Source: Hydrogenophilales bacterium (GTDB taxonomy: Bacteria > Pseudomonadota > Gammaproteobacteria > Burkholderiales > Thiobacillaceae). From it: a stretch of 64,000 nucleotides of DNA. Of the stretch, positions 52,078 to 61,437 are shown piece after piece. The notes under the pieces are model-generated. The model was not told the origin of the DNA, made no database searches, and was given only the letters and a program-made list of their open reading frames with translations. Location: NCBI GenBank assembly GCA_016703155.1, contig JADJCP010000002.1, positions 558,001 to 622,000 of the forward strand, in the 5' to 3' direction. Position 1 is the first letter of the stretch. Each line of letters begins with the position of its first letter. Position numbers and translations under genes: made by a program.

Positions 52078-54629
52078 GCCGCCCTCCCGCCGCGACGCTC
52101 CAGGAGGATCTCGATGGCTTCGTCGAGGGAATGGCCCTGGGCGCGCAACTCGTCGATCGGCGCGTTGTCCTCGTGCCGGTTCGAGAACATCAGCAGGCTG
52201 AACGGATCAATGATGAGGCGCACGATGCCCTCGCCCATGGTGCTGTAGAGGTAGGCCTCGGCGTAGGCGCCCTTTTCCATGCGCAGCGACGACAGCAGGC
52301 GCTTGCGGCCTTCGTCCATGTGCAGCTTGCCTTCCTGGGCCAGCTTCTCGATGGATTCCCGGCGTTGCCGCAGGACGATGATGTAGTCGGACAGGGCGAA
52401 GGCCGTGTGCAGGGCCTCGCTGGCGTGGTAGTCCTCCACCATGTGGGTGGCGGTGATGAGGGAGCCGCCGTATTTCCGGGCTCGCCGCGCCGCCTCCTCG
52501 ATGATGAGCACCAGGGTGGAGTCGCCGGCATTGCCCAGCTGCTGCTTCAGCTCGTCGATCATCAGGAGCTTCTTCCGGTTTCGGTTGAAGTACATCTCCG
52601 AGGTGATTCGGAACAGCAGCACCATCATGATGACCCGGTGCAGGGCCGGCGAGCGCTTGAGCGATTCCAGTTCGATGACCAAATGGTCGTTGTCGAACTG
52701 GACATTGGCCGGCCCGTCGAAGAACTCGCCGTAGGCACCGCCGGCGGAATACGGCGAGAGCATCACGGATAGGTCGCGGATGCGGGCGTCCTCGGGTTCA
52801 CCCTCGTTGAGACAGCCCTTGGCGAAGACGTCGCGGATGTCGGTGATGGTGGTGTCCCGGCCCTTCTCGTTCCAGATCCGGGTGATGACCGTACCGATGG
52901 CTTGGTATTGGAAGGCCTCCAGGTCGGCGAACGGCGAGGCCATCTTGGCCACCACCGCTTGCAGCATGGCGAAGTCGTCGGAGAAATCGACCACGTGGGT
53001 GAACGGATTGACGCAGTGCCCGGAGCCGGCGTGGATGTCGACGAAGTGGCCGCCGGTCTTCTCGGCGAGTTTCTGGAAGGATTTGCCCAGGTCGAGCTGC
53101 CAGACCTTCGCCCCGGCGCCCAGGTAAGACCAGGCGATCTCGTTCAAGAGCACCGACTTGCCCGAGCCCGGCGTGCCGATGATGGCGACGGAATAGTTGC
53201 CCTCGGGGTTGTCGTAGAAGTCCAGGGCGGTCAGTTGGCCGCGTCGGCCGCCCATGATCAGCATGGGCGTGGGCGTGCCGCGCCACTCCCCGATCATCGG
53301 CGCCAGGGACACCACGTTCTCGTAGCTCTTGGTCGAGGGCAGCTTGAACCGGGTCAGCAGCTTCTGCATGTCCCCGTGCAGGGTCATCGGCAGCGAGGCC
53401 AACAGGATGGTCCGGTGGATGTGGGTCATGTGGCAGAGCTGGAAGCCCTGGTCGCGCCAGATCGATTCGGCCGCCTTCTCGGCCGTCGAGGCGTACTCCT
53501 CCTCGGGGAACAGCAGCAGCGTGTGGTAGGCCTTCACCAGGCCGCCGCCACCGTCGACGACTCGGAGGGCTTCGTCCCAATCCGCCTTCTTGTCTTGGGA
53601 GTCGGGCATCAGCGGCGCCATCTTCGAGACCGCGTTCTGGGTCGCCCGCGCCTGGTTCATCATCACCATGGCCTTGGTGCCGGACGGGTCCGGGAAATAC
53701 ACGCCCATGGTCAGCAGGAACGGACAGGGATATTGCAGCGAGGACTGGGTCAGATCGCCGATCAGGGCGCCCATGCGGGCCAGACTGAAGCGTTCGGGGT
53801 AGCCCTTCACGGCGTAGGCGCGCATCTCGACCGTGAGGTCGTCGTGCCGGGTATTGGTGAAGCGGATGCCGCGGTTGTGTTCCAGTTGGACCGTGTCGAA
53901 GTCCACCACCTGGGCATTGAGCAGCCGTCCCTCGTCGTAGTTGAGCAACGGCAATTCGGTGTGCAGGCGGTGCGGATTGGCGAAGTCGGCGCACCAGTTG
54001 ACCAGGTCGGAGGCGTCCCAGACACGGGATGGGAAGCCGGCCGCCCGCAGAGTGGTTTCCATGCCGGCGCGGGCATTGAGGAATTCGCCGATGCGGGCGC
54101 GTTCATTGAAGCGGATCGGCGCCGTCACCGACACCACAAGCCGGTAATCCCTCAGCATGTAGATATTGCCCCGGGTGAGGGACTGGTGCGCGGCACGGGA
54201 CAGGTGTTCTACCCGGCGCCGGGCCAGCTTGCGGTAGATGTTCTCGTTACGCACCGGCCGCCCTTCGCGGTCGGAACGTTCCTTGATGTCCGGGTCGGCC
54301 AGCCGCATGTTCGCGTACTGGGTCAGGCGGCGGTAGATGTGGGGAGTGCCGAACAGGTGGAACTGGATGCCGGTCCCCACCGGCCAGTTGTGCATGAGGC
54401 CTTCCAGGATGTCCGCCATTGACTGGTCGGAGCCGGACTGGGGCGCCAGCTCCAGGCAGAAACCGACCTGATTGCCCAGGATGAACAACTGGGCCTCTTC
54501 ATCCCAGCCGCGATAAGGCAGGTAGGAGGAGAATTGCAGCGGGTCGCCGGCATCCACGTCGGCCTTGGGGGCGAACAGCCGGGAAAGCCATTCCAGCCAA
54601 CTGGGCAGGGCCTCGGTCGCGTTGCTCAT
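52074..54629 (-). CDS. traC: Type IV secretion ATPase TraC
   Basis: An 851-residue VirB4-family ATPase that powers pilus assembly. Walker A is GTPGSGKSVLLNE (near 485), and Walker B is near 695 (K-L-L-M-I-D-E-L). The N-terminal half is the usual TraC domain. It overlaps trbI by four bases and stands 15 bases after traV. Length equals F TraC. Confidence 0.94.
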   Translation of the reverse strand: MSNATEALPSWLEWLSRLFAPKADVDAGDPLQFSSYLPYRGWDEEAQLFILGNQVGFCLELAPQSGSDQSMADILEGLMHNWPVGTGIQFHLFGTPHIYRRLTQYANMRLADPDIKERSDREGRPVRNENIYRKLARRRVEHLSRAAHQSLTRGNIYMLRDYRLVVSVTAPIRFNERARIGEFLNARAGMETTLRAAGFPSRVWDASDLVNWCADFANPHRLHTELPLLNYDEGRLLNAQVVDFDTVQLEHNRGIRFTNTRHDDLTVEMRAYAVKGYPERFSLARMGALIGDLTQSSLQYPCPFLLTMGVYFPDPSGTKAMVMMNQARATQNAVSKMAPLMPDSQDKKADWDEALRVVDGGGGLVKAYHTLLLFPEEEYASTAEKAAESIWRDQGFQLCHMTHIHRTILLASLPMTLHGDMQKLLTRFKLPSTKSYENVVSLAPMIGEWRGTPTPMLIMGGRRGQLTALDFYDNPEGNYSVAIIGTPGSGKSVLLNEIAWSYLGAGAKVWQLDLGKSFQKLAEKTGGHFVDIHAGSGHCVNPFTHVVDFSDDFAMLQAVVAKMASPFADLEAFQYQAIGTVITRIWNEKGRDTTITDIRDVFAKGCLNEGEPEDARIRDLSVMLSPYSAGGAYGEFFDGPANVQFDNDHLVIELESLKRSPALHRVIMMVLLFRITSEMYFNRNRKKLLMIDELKQQLGNAGDSTLVLIIEEAARRARKYGGSLITATHMVEDYHASEALHTAFALSDYIIVLRQRRESIEKLAQEGKLHMDEGRKRLLSSLRMEKGAYAEAYLYSTMGEGIVRLIIDPFSLLMFSNRHEDNAPIDELRAQGHSLDEAIEILLERRGGRAA

Positions 54630-54644
54630 CGGTCCTCTCCCGGC

Positions 54645-55214
54645 TCAATCGGTGTTGGTGTCGAAGAACGGCTCCGCCGGCACCTTCGAGCCGGGCAACA
54701 GGTTTTTCGGCAGCACGTCCGCCACGTCGGCGGCGACCGACGCTGGTTTGGCCTGGGCGGCCGGCTTGCTCTCCTGGACCGGCGGCGGCACCAGGGATGC
54801 GCCGTAACCCTCGCGGATGCGTTCCCGCACGTGGTCGATGTTCCAGCGGCCGTCATCGAGGCGCATGGCGATCCAGGCGCCCTCGTGTAGATCGCCGTCG
54901 GCATCCTCCCAGGGCGCGATCCAGATACGCATCACGCTGGGTCGGGTGCGGAGCGGCACCGGGCCATTCTCCGCGCCGGGCGGCACGTGGACGGTGCCGC
55001 GCGGCGGCAGTACTGGGCTTTCGGTCTTCGCTTCCGCGTCGTCGGTATTGGCCGGCTTGGCGGACTCCTCGTAGACCTGGGACATGGGCTTGCAGGTCAC
55101 GCCTTCGCCGACCGGGCAGGAGAGTTTTTTCGAGCCATCCAGACCGGATAAACTGCCGGCGCAGCCGACCAGTGTGGGCAGCAACAGGCACGAAAGAAGA
55201 TGGCGGTAGTTCAT
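54645..55214 (-). CDS. traV: Lipoprotein TraV
   Basis: A 189-residue outer-membrane lipoprotein (lipobox T-L-V-G-C, C18), start at 55214. It has two further Cys (S-C-P-V, V-T-C-K-P-M-S-Q-V-Y), the typical TraV pattern. TraV, TraK and TraB form the outer-membrane core complex. It overlaps the dsbC-like gene by four bases. Confidence 0.9.
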   Translation of the reverse strand: MNYRHLLSCLLLPTLVGCAGSLSGLDGSKKLSCPVGEGVTCKPMSQVYEESAKPANTDDAEAKTESPVLPPRGTVHVPPGAENGPVPLRTRPSVMRIWIAPWEDADGDLHEGAWIAMRLDDGRWNIDHVRERIREGYGASLVPPPVQESKPAAQAKPASVAADVADVLPKNLLPGSKVPAEPFFDTNTD

Positions 55215-55942
55215 TTGCTGGCCTCGGTGGCGACAGTGGTGACGGCGGTTTGATCGGGATTCAGCCAGGCGGATAGCGCAGGTGCTTCCATCGCGCCCAT
55301 GGAGACGCGCCCGTCCGGCGAGACCAGCGCCGGCGTGGCCCGGATGCCGAAGCGCTTGGCCAAGGCCAGGTTCCGCTCCAGGACGCTGGCCTGGCAGGTC
55401 TCCGGCGCTCGGTCGAGCCGGGTGCCCTTGAGCATCCAGGCAGACCAAGCGCGTTGGCGATCCGGTGTGCACCAAATGTCCCTGGCCAAGTCAGACGAGC
55501 CCGGTTGCAGTGGCAACAGGATCGTCCGGACCATCAGCGTCGGCATGCCGGCCAGGGTCTGTTCCAGCTTCTTGCAGTGGCCGCAGGCCGGGTCGGAAAA
55601 CACGTACACGACCTGGCTACCCCCCCCCTGCTCCAGAACCTGATCCGGCTGGATCAGGGACACATCCAGCCGCGAGATGTCACGCAGTCGGTCTTCGGTC
55701 AGGTCGCGGTTGCCGGGGAGATCGAAGATCCGCCCGAACAGGAAATACTGCCCGGTGGCGTCGACGTAGACGATCTTGCGGCCCATCGCGACCTCGAATA
55801 GCCCGGCGATCGGCGTCGTCCGCACTGTGTCGACCGGGGTGGATGGGTAGCGCTCCATGAGACGTGTCCTGACGTCGTCGGCGGTATCGCCGAGGACCGT
55901 GAGCGGTAAAGCCGAGAGGGCGAGAAATGCGATGAGCCTCAT
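55211..55942 (-). CDS. DsbC-like thiol:disulfide isomerase
   Basis: A 243-residue periplasmic protein with a signal peptide, a short dimerisation domain and a thioredoxin-like domain with C-G-H-C near 120 (FSDPACGHCKKLEQ). DsbC-type genes are usual in F-type operons of SXT-like elements, where they help fold Cys-rich TraU and TraN. It overlaps both traB and traV by four bases. Confidence 0.9.
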   Translation of the reverse strand: MRLIAFLALSALPLTVLGDTADDVRTRLMERYPSTPVDTVRTTPIAGLFEVAMGRKIVYVDATGQYFLFGRIFDLPGNRDLTEDRLRDISRLDVSLIQPDQVLEQGGGSQVVYVFSDPACGHCKKLEQTLAGMPTLMVRTILLPLQPGSSDLARDIWCTPDRQRAWSAWMLKGTRLDRAPETCQASVLERNLALAKRFGIRATPALVSPDGRVSMGAMEAPALSAWLNPDQTAVTTVATEASK

Positions 55943-57315
55943 TCCACCACCCTCCTCGGCCCGTTACGTGGGCCGGAGCGAATCGCTAGCAGGTCGGGGT
56001 CTTCCGGCAAGGGCACGTCCAGGGCCGTGCCCTTGGTAAAGCCGAGGTCCACCAGCCGGCCGGCGTCGATCTCAATGATCGGGTGCGTCTTGTCGGCCAG
56101 GGAGATGTAGTACTGAGCCAGGCGATCCATGGCGTTGCTCACGCCTTGACCGATCCCGGACTGGTACTCCATGCCGGGGTCGGGATCGGTCACCACGGTG
56201 CCGAGCGCGGTCGTACCGACCGTGGACGATTGGTAGACCACGCCCCGGCCGATGCCCGAGACCACGCCGGCCAAGAGCGCGTTGGCCAGGATCTGGCCTT
56301 GCTTGGTTACCAGCCGGCCCCTCAAGCCCAGCTTGCCGTCTTCGCCGTAGACCGAACCGGAAATGTTCTGCTCCAGCACGCGGCCGTCATGGCGCACGCA
56401 GGAGAGCTTTTCCAGACGGAAATAGGCGCGCTCGGAAGACAAATCGCCGTAGCCGGCGGCCGTGACCAGGCAATCCTTGACGTTGGCGCGCCAATGGTTG
56501 GGCAGCCAGGCCAGGTCTTCGAGACGCATGAACACCGGCAGCGGGCTGGATTGGGCCGCACCCGCCGTTGGTGCATCCAGGCCGCCCAGGAGCTTTGCCT
56601 TGACCAGGCCGATGGGCAGGAACGACTTGCCGGCTTCGCGTTCCTTGGCCGATGCCCCGGCGACGCCCCCTTTCGATGATGGTGCCGTCGTGGGACTGAC
56701 CGCGGCGCCCGACGCCAGTCCCGGCACCTTGCCGCCAGCACCCGGCACAGGTGCAGTGGCCAGGCTGACGTGACCGATGCCCGCCTTGGGCGGTGGAGGT
56801 AAAGCAGGCTGGAGCGGCGTGGATGCCTGTGCGCCGACGCCCGTCGGCGGCGTATTGGAGACGGGCGGCGGAATGAACTTAGGTACCGGCTGGCCCTGGC
56901 CGGGGTTCGAGGGCGTGCCGGGCGGGAAATCGTAGGACTTGGCAGGTGCCGGCCCGGAGGGCTTTGTTTTGGCCTCGGCCTCCAAGGCCGCGAGCCGGGC
57001 CTGGAGTTCCTTGTTCAGGGATTCGCTTTCCTTGACCCGGCCCTTCAAGGTGGAAATGTCGTCGCCGGCCTTGTACAGCCAGCGCTGGGCATCGGTGACC
57101 ACCTCCCCCGGCGCTGTGATGGCCTTGACCGCCACCTTGCCGGGGTCCGTGTTGGCACTCTGGACCTTGGGCTTCTTGTCGGAAGACAGCAGGAATACGA
57201 ATCCCGCCCAGAGGGCCAGGACGGCGACCAGGATGACCGCGAACTGGGCATAGCGGGCGTTCTTGAGCCCGCTGAGGCCGGGTGCCGCGGAGGGCTTGCT
57301 CTGGCCGCTACTCAC
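55939..57315 (-). CDS. traB: Core-complex protein TraB
   Basis: A 458-residue VirB10-family protein. It has one N-terminal membrane segment (FAVILVAVLALWAGFVFLL), a coiled-coil (L-N-K-E-L-Q-A-R-L-A-A-L-E-A), a Pro-rich linker and the conserved C-terminal barrel. It spans both membranes and links the inner ATPases to the outer core. It overlaps traK by eight bases. Confidence 0.93.
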   Translation of the reverse strand: MSSGQSKPSAAPGLSGLKNARYAQFAVILVAVLALWAGFVFLLSSDKKPKVQSANTDPGKVAVKAITAPGEVVTDAQRWLYKAGDDISTLKGRVKESESLNKELQARLAALEAEAKTKPSGPAPAKSYDFPPGTPSNPGQGQPVPKFIPPPVSNTPPTGVGAQASTPLQPALPPPPKAGIGHVSLATAPVPGAGGKVPGLASGAAVSPTTAPSSKGGVAGASAKEREAGKSFLPIGLVKAKLLGGLDAPTAGAAQSSPLPVFMRLEDLAWLPNHWRANVKDCLVTAAGYGDLSSERAYFRLEKLSCVRHDGRVLEQNISGSVYGEDGKLGLRGRLVTKQGQILANALLAGVVSGIGRGVVYQSSTVGTTALGTVVTDPDPGMEYQSGIGQGVSNAMDRLAQYYISLADKTHPIIEIDAGRLVDLGFTKGTALDVPLPEDPDLLAIRSGPRNGPRRVVE

Positions 57316-58054
57316 CGGTTTTCTCCCGGATCACATAGACGCGGGTGGATTCGTTCGGCGCCAATTGGGTCTTGGCGATACCGGTCGCCACCACGCCCGC
57401 GTCGAAGAATTCGCGCTCGTCCAGGACCATGGGCGCCGCCGACACATTGGTCAGATCGAACACGGAACCGGCCAGGCGCCGATGCGTGACCCGACGCATT
57501 TCCAGAAAACGTGCTTCCTGCCACAGCCCCACCGATTTGCCGACCGGGACCGCGACATAGCCGGGCGGTGTCATCTCCCCATTGAGAACCAGCATCATGT
57601 TCTTGATCTGCCGCAGCCAGTCCGGCGCCTCGCCGGTCGGCGGCGGCCCCGCCTGACTGCTCGCCTTGGTCAGGCGATCGCTCAGGATGACGGTCTCGCT
57701 CGGGATGTCGACCGGCGTCAGCAACAGGGTGTAGGTCGCCTTCTCGGTCTTGATGAAGATGTTGATCGGCTTCCTCGGCACGGCCATGGCCGAGGGCATG
57801 ACATACAACTCGCCGCTCACGGCGTCCGGGGCCACCATCAGCTCGCCGGCGGTGTTGTCCGGTGAATAGACCGACCCGAAGACGTCCACGATGGCCAAGC
57901 CCTCCACCTTGATCCTGGACGTTTCCTTGAGGGCGATGCGCGCCGTCGCTGTCATGTCCGGCTTGATCTCCAACTTCTGGAGCGACCAGGCGGGTAATGC
58001 GCACAACAGGCCTGCGAGGGCCAGCGCGCTAGAAACTGCCGTCGGTTTCGTCAT
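57308..58054 (-). CDS. traK: Core-complex protein TraK
   Basis: A 248-residue secreted VirB9-like protein. The start at 58054 gives a normal signal peptide (MTKPTAVSSALALAGLLCAL); an ATG at 58090 would add a long polar extension. It overlaps traE by 26 bases. The core has beta-rich blocks (IFIKTEKATYTLLLTPVDIP). TraK forms the outer ring with TraV and TraB. Confidence 0.88.
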   Translation of the reverse strand: MTKPTAVSSALALAGLLCALPAWSLQKLEIKPDMTATARIALKETSRIKVEGLAIVDVFGSVYSPDNTAGELMVAPDAVSGELYVMPSAMAVPRKPINIFIKTEKATYTLLLTPVDIPSETVILSDRLTKASSQAGPPPTGEAPDWLRQIKNMMLVLNGEMTPPGYVAVPVGKSVGLWQEARFLEMRRVTHRRLAGSVFDLTNVSAAPMVLDEREFFDAGVVATGIAKTQLAPNESTRVYVIREKTGE

Positions 58055-58646
58055 CGAGCGCGGCATCCGCGAGAGCGGCTTTGACGTCATCGTTTTTCAC
58101 CTGCTTGAACTGGATGAGTTGGGCCTTGCCGCCATCGAGGTCGAAGCGGGCCAGGTAGTGACGGATTTCGTTCTTGACCGGCGTGCCGTTGATCAGCACC
58201 TTGAGCTGACCGGTCAGGACTGCGGCCAGCGCATCCGGCGCGGCGCGGACGGTGCGGATATCGAAGGACGTGGCGGCGTTGTCGCGCCGGATCTTCTCGG
58301 CGTTGACGCGCAGCTTTTGTTGCAGCGCGCCGTGGTAGTCCGGGTGGGCGAGCTTCAGCAGCAGATCGGACTTGTACTGGACGTTGTCGGGCGTGACATC
58401 GAGGGTCAGGTAGGAAACCCACTGCGCCATTTGATCGATGTATTCGCCGGAGGCGGTGTTGTCGGTGATCCAGAAGGATTTTTCGATCTTCGGCGGGGTG
58501 ACGACTGTCCTGGTGGCGCCCATGCCCGCCCAGGCCACCAGCAAGGCCAGGACCAGGGCGGTGACTATCCCTCCGAGGGTGAGCCACAGAAAACGGTTCT
58601 GCCGGATGAGCATCTGCACATCGGCTTCGTAGGCTTCGCGCTTCAT
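58029..58646 (-). CDS. traE: Conjugative transfer protein TraE
   Basis: A 205-residue VirB8-like inner-membrane protein with one membrane segment near 17-40 (FLWLTLGGIVTALVLALLVA) and a periplasmic domain. Typical TraE length. It lies 16 bases after traL. Confidence 0.92.
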   Translation of the reverse strand: MKREAYEADVQMLIRQNRFLWLTLGGIVTALVLALLVAWAGMGATRTVVTPPKIEKSFWITDNTASGEYIDQMAQWVSYLTLDVTPDNVQYKSDLLLKLAHPDYHGALQQKLRVNAEKIRRDNAATSFDIRTVRAAPDALAAVLTGQLKVLINGTPVKNEIRHYLARFDLDGGKAQLIQFKQVKNDDVKAALADAALDDETDGSF

Positions 58647-58662
58647 GATTGCCCGCCCCCGA

Positions 58663-58962
58663 TCAACCGACCAACTCGCGGTAGTGCGAGGGCGGGAGGA
58701 GGTCGCGTGGAATGAACATGGCCTCCTGGGGCAGCCACCAGAACAGGAAATGCCAGAGGAAACCGGTGTGCCGCATCGCTTTCAGCTTGGATATCCGCGA
58801 GCAGACGAAATAGCCCGCCACGATGGCGGCGAAGAACGCCCCCATCGTGCCCTTCATGAAACCCAGGCAGAGAAAGAAGACGAAGGTCCCAGCGACGTCC
58901 AGCTCCCAGAGCCCGAGCTTCCAGGGATCGTCCAGTCGCCGAAGGATGCGGCTTCCGTCCAT
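58663..58962 (-). CDS. traL: Conjugative transfer protein TraL
   Basis: A 99-residue inner-membrane protein with two hydrophobic segments and an N-terminal R-R-L-D-D-P block typical of TraL (VirB3-like). It is needed for pilus assembly. It starts three bases after the traA stop. Confidence 0.9.
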   Translation of the reverse strand: MDGSRILRRLDDPWKLGLWELDVAGTFVFFLCLGFMKGTMGAFFAAIVAGYFVCSRISKLKAMRHTGFLWHFLFWWLPQEAMFIPRDLLPPSHYRELVG

Positions 58963-58965
58963 GGC

Positions 58966-59337
58966 TCAGATGACCGCCCCGGCGATGGCGAAAGCGACCG
59001 TGAGGCCGACGGCCGCGAAGATGGCCAGGCCCACATAGCCGAGCACCGGCGCGAAGTTGCGCAGCGCTGCCAAGCCGATCAAGGCCACCAGAAAACCGAT
59101 GATGATCACCAGGGCCTTCAGGCCGGTGTTCATGTCGGCGAACTGCTGGATCGCGGTCGATACCGGCCCGAGACCGGTGGCGGCGCCGACGTTGTTCATG
59201 TCGAGGTTGATGGCCAGGGCGTTGTTGGTCATACCGGTCAGGCCGACGACACCGCCGACGTACCAGGCGGTGGTCTTGCGGTCGATGGCGGCCTTGGCTT
59301 GGTTCATACGACTCAGGGTGGCGGTGACGAGCTTCAT
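58966..59337 (-). CDS. traA: Pilin precursor TraA-like
   Basis: A 123-residue protein with a long leader (about 45 residues) and two hydrophobic helices (LKALVIIIGFLVALIGLAAL and LGYVGLAIFAAVGLTVAFAI), as expected for F-type propilin. A-L-A-I-N may be the leader cleavage region. Its position before traL fits. The start overlaps the stop of the frameshifted gene at 59334. Confidence 0.85.
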   Translation of the reverse strand: MKLVTATLSRMNQAKAAIDRKTTAWYVGGVVGLTGMTNNALAINLDMNNVGAATGLGPVSTAIQQFADMNTGLKALVIIIGFLVALIGLAALRNFAPVLGYVGLAIFAAVGLTVAFAIAGAVI

Positions 59338-59625
59338 ACTGCGTTCTCCTTGGAGAGTGGGTGGAAGGAATCGAGAACGGTCCGCGCGGCGCGGTCCATG
59401 ACCCGTGCCGGGAAGCCGTCGATCAGCAAGGCCTCCAGCACGACGGCCGAGGCAACATCCTTGAGATCGAAGCGAACCCCGTTCGGGTCGTTGTCATGAC
59501 CGTATGCGAGCCTTTGCAGCTTCTTCAGCCGATCGAAGGCCTCTTCGGAAACCAGAATGGGCCGAAAGCCTGGGGTGACCTTCTTGCCAGGAGGCTGGAC
59601 TCACCGATTTGTCTCTGCGGCCCAT
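59334..59625 (-). pseudogene. Small gene before traA, broken by a one-base insertion
   Basis: An ATG at 59625 overlaps the lytic-transglycosylase stop (TGATG). Reading gives MGRRDKSVSP, then the frame is lost. Removing one base near 59595 gives an uninterrupted 96-residue protein that continues P-P-P-G-K-K-V-T-P-G-F-R-P-I-L-V-S and ends with a stop overlapping the traA start (GTATGA). The total length of 292 bases is one more than a multiple of three. The middle is helical and basic. The position suggests a small transfer regulator, but no family is recognised. Confidence 0.7.
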
Positions 59626-60074
59626 CAAGTGCATTTGCCGGTCCGCTCAAGCCGCTGGCGGGCGCGATAGACCAGCCAGGCGTATTCCGTGCGGGCCTTG
59701 CGGCAGGACGCACCCTTCAACTTCGTGCAGGACGCGTTGTAGGCGCCGACCGCCTCCCAGGTATCGCCATACCTAGCTTTCATCTGCGCCAGCACAAAGG
59801 CCCCCATGTAGATGTTGGTGCAGGCATCCCAGAGCAGGTCCGGATGCATGCCCACAGCATGAGCATTGGAAGGCATGACCTGCATGACGCCGCGCGCGCC
59901 GACCGGGCTGATGGCGCCGGCATTCAGGCGCGACTCGACGCAAGCGATGGCCCCCAGTTCCAGCGGCTCCAGTCCGTAGGACTTGGCGGCGTCATGCCAG
60001 CATTCCGCGCGGGCATTCCCCGCCATGATCGCCAGGCTGATCGGTAGTAGGTAAAGGAGAGCGCGCTTGTACAT
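59625..60074 (-). CDS. Lytic transglycosylase of the transfer operon
   Basis: A 149-residue secreted SLT-family protein. Catalytic Glu is E47 (IACVESRLN), followed by G-A-R-G-V-M-Q-V-M-P and A-Y-N-A-S. It opens a path in peptidoglycan for the transfer apparatus, like VirB1 or F Orf169. It is the first gene of the operon; the promoter should lie in 60075-60200. Confidence 0.93.
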   Translation of the reverse strand: MYKRALLYLLPISLAIMAGNARAECWHDAAKSYGLEPLELGAIACVESRLNAGAISPVGARGVMQVMPSNAHAVGMHPDLLWDACTNIYMGAFVLAQMKARYGDTWEAVGAYNASCTKLKGASCRKARTEYAWLVYRARQRLERTGKCT

Positions 60075-60509
60075 CCCGTCGTTCTTGTCGTTTCGGTGCG
60101 CTCACGATAGGGGCCTGCACCACGAGAAATTCGTACAAAAACGAGACGGAATTATTGGAAGTTCACGCTGCGATTTCAGAAGGGTGAGAAGGGACGACAA
60201 GCAACATCCAAGTGTTACGGGCCGACCCAAAGGGCGGGCCGATCGCTAAGAATCTCGCGTTCGTCCCGAAAGGCGGTATGACATGGGTACGGTAATCCAA
60301 AGGGTTACGGCAAACATCTAGAAAGCACTGAAGTGCGTCCATTTACAACTAGAATTGTTATTAATATTCAACGATTTAAACTGCATAAAAAGGAAATCCG
60401 TAGCAACACCTTGATCGAGGTTGTGCGGTTGTCATGAGACACTGCGCGCCCTTACCCTCTCGAACTGGAGGAACTCGCCAGTTCGCCATTCAAACGCTAG
60501 AATGTCGCG
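60075..60509. other. 435-bp AT-richer intergenic region between tra operon and defence genes
   Basis: No gene is supported. It should hold the promoter of the - strand tra operon and that of the + strand DUF4007 gene. A hairpin GTAATCC-AAA-GGGTTAC (near 60290-60310) is visible. A TAGAAT box at 60498-60503 lies only seven bases before the ATG at 60510, which would make a leaderless message; no good -35 was found. The drop in GC marks the boundary of a separately acquired island. Confidence 0.55.
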
Positions 60510-61437
60510 ATGAAAATCTCAGCCAACCGCAAAGCCACCATCCACTTTTCGGGACATGAGACATTCCCACTGCGTCAGATGTGGCTAAAGAAGGCCTTTG
60601 ATCAAGCACTTGATGGAGGGCGGGTGCCTAAAGCCACATTTACAGACGAGAAAGCCATTGCCTCGTTTGGGGTTGGCAAAAACATGGTCAGTTCTATCCG
60701 CCATTGGGCGTTAGCGTGCGATGTTTTGCGCGAATCTTCCGATGACCCTTTGTTTTTTGCGGTATCGCCAATCGCCAGAGAAATATTGCGCGATGGCGGC
60801 TTGGATCCATATGCGGAGAATCCAAGTACTGCTTGGCATGCTCATTGGTGGCTCGCGGGCAAAGGTAACCGCGCCACTACATGGCGCTGGCTTTTCAACA
60901 ATGTCACGGCTCCAACTTTTACACGTCAAGAGCTCGAAGTGCCTTTGGAGGACTTTGCTCGCAAACTTGACCCGAAGCGCAAACTGTCTGCATCTACGCT
61001 CTCAAGAGACTTGGAGACTTGCCTTCGAAGCTATGCACCCCGTTCCGCCGGCGGGTCACCAGAAGATTTCGCAGAACCGCTACTTGGCGAGCTTGGTTTG
61101 CTTCAAGAGATCCATAAGGGTCAGTACGCTTTCCGTAGGGGACCCAAGGCGACGCTGCACGAAGGTCTGTTCGCCTATGCGCTGCTTGACTATTGGGACA
61201 GTTCGGCCAAAGGCCTAAGTTCAATGGCATTCGAGACGATCGCCTATGGCGAGGGGCTCGCCCGGCCGCGTATTCAAGCTCGATGAAGACTCGGTGGCTG
61301 AGCGCCTGATGGGCCTCAGCGACCTCACGGAAGGCTTTCTGGCATGGACCGACACCGCTGGCCTGCGCCAAGTCCATAGAAAATCAGGTGACTCTGAGGA
61401 GATCCGCCTAGAAATGGTTCGAAGAGCCTATGACTGA
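60510..61437 (+). CDS. DUF4007-family protein, one-base frameshift near the C-terminus
   Basis: A DUF4007 family protein. The N-terminus has the family pattern F-S-G-H-E-T-F-P-L-R-x2-W-L-K-K (residues about 11-25). As read, the frame stops at 61286 after an odd R-P-R-I-Q-A-R end. Removing one G from the run 61253-61256 joins it to S-P-G-R-V-F-K-L-D-E-D-S and extends it to 61437, giving about 308 residues. That stop overlaps the next start by eight bases. DUF4007 genes occur in defence islands with large ATPases and DNA-modification genes; the exact role is not known. Confidence 0.75.

Noticed and set aside
60498..60510. Leaderless promoter for the DUF4007 gene
   Set aside because: A TAGAAT box is present, but no -35 at a normal distance was found; kept only as a note in the intergenic entry.
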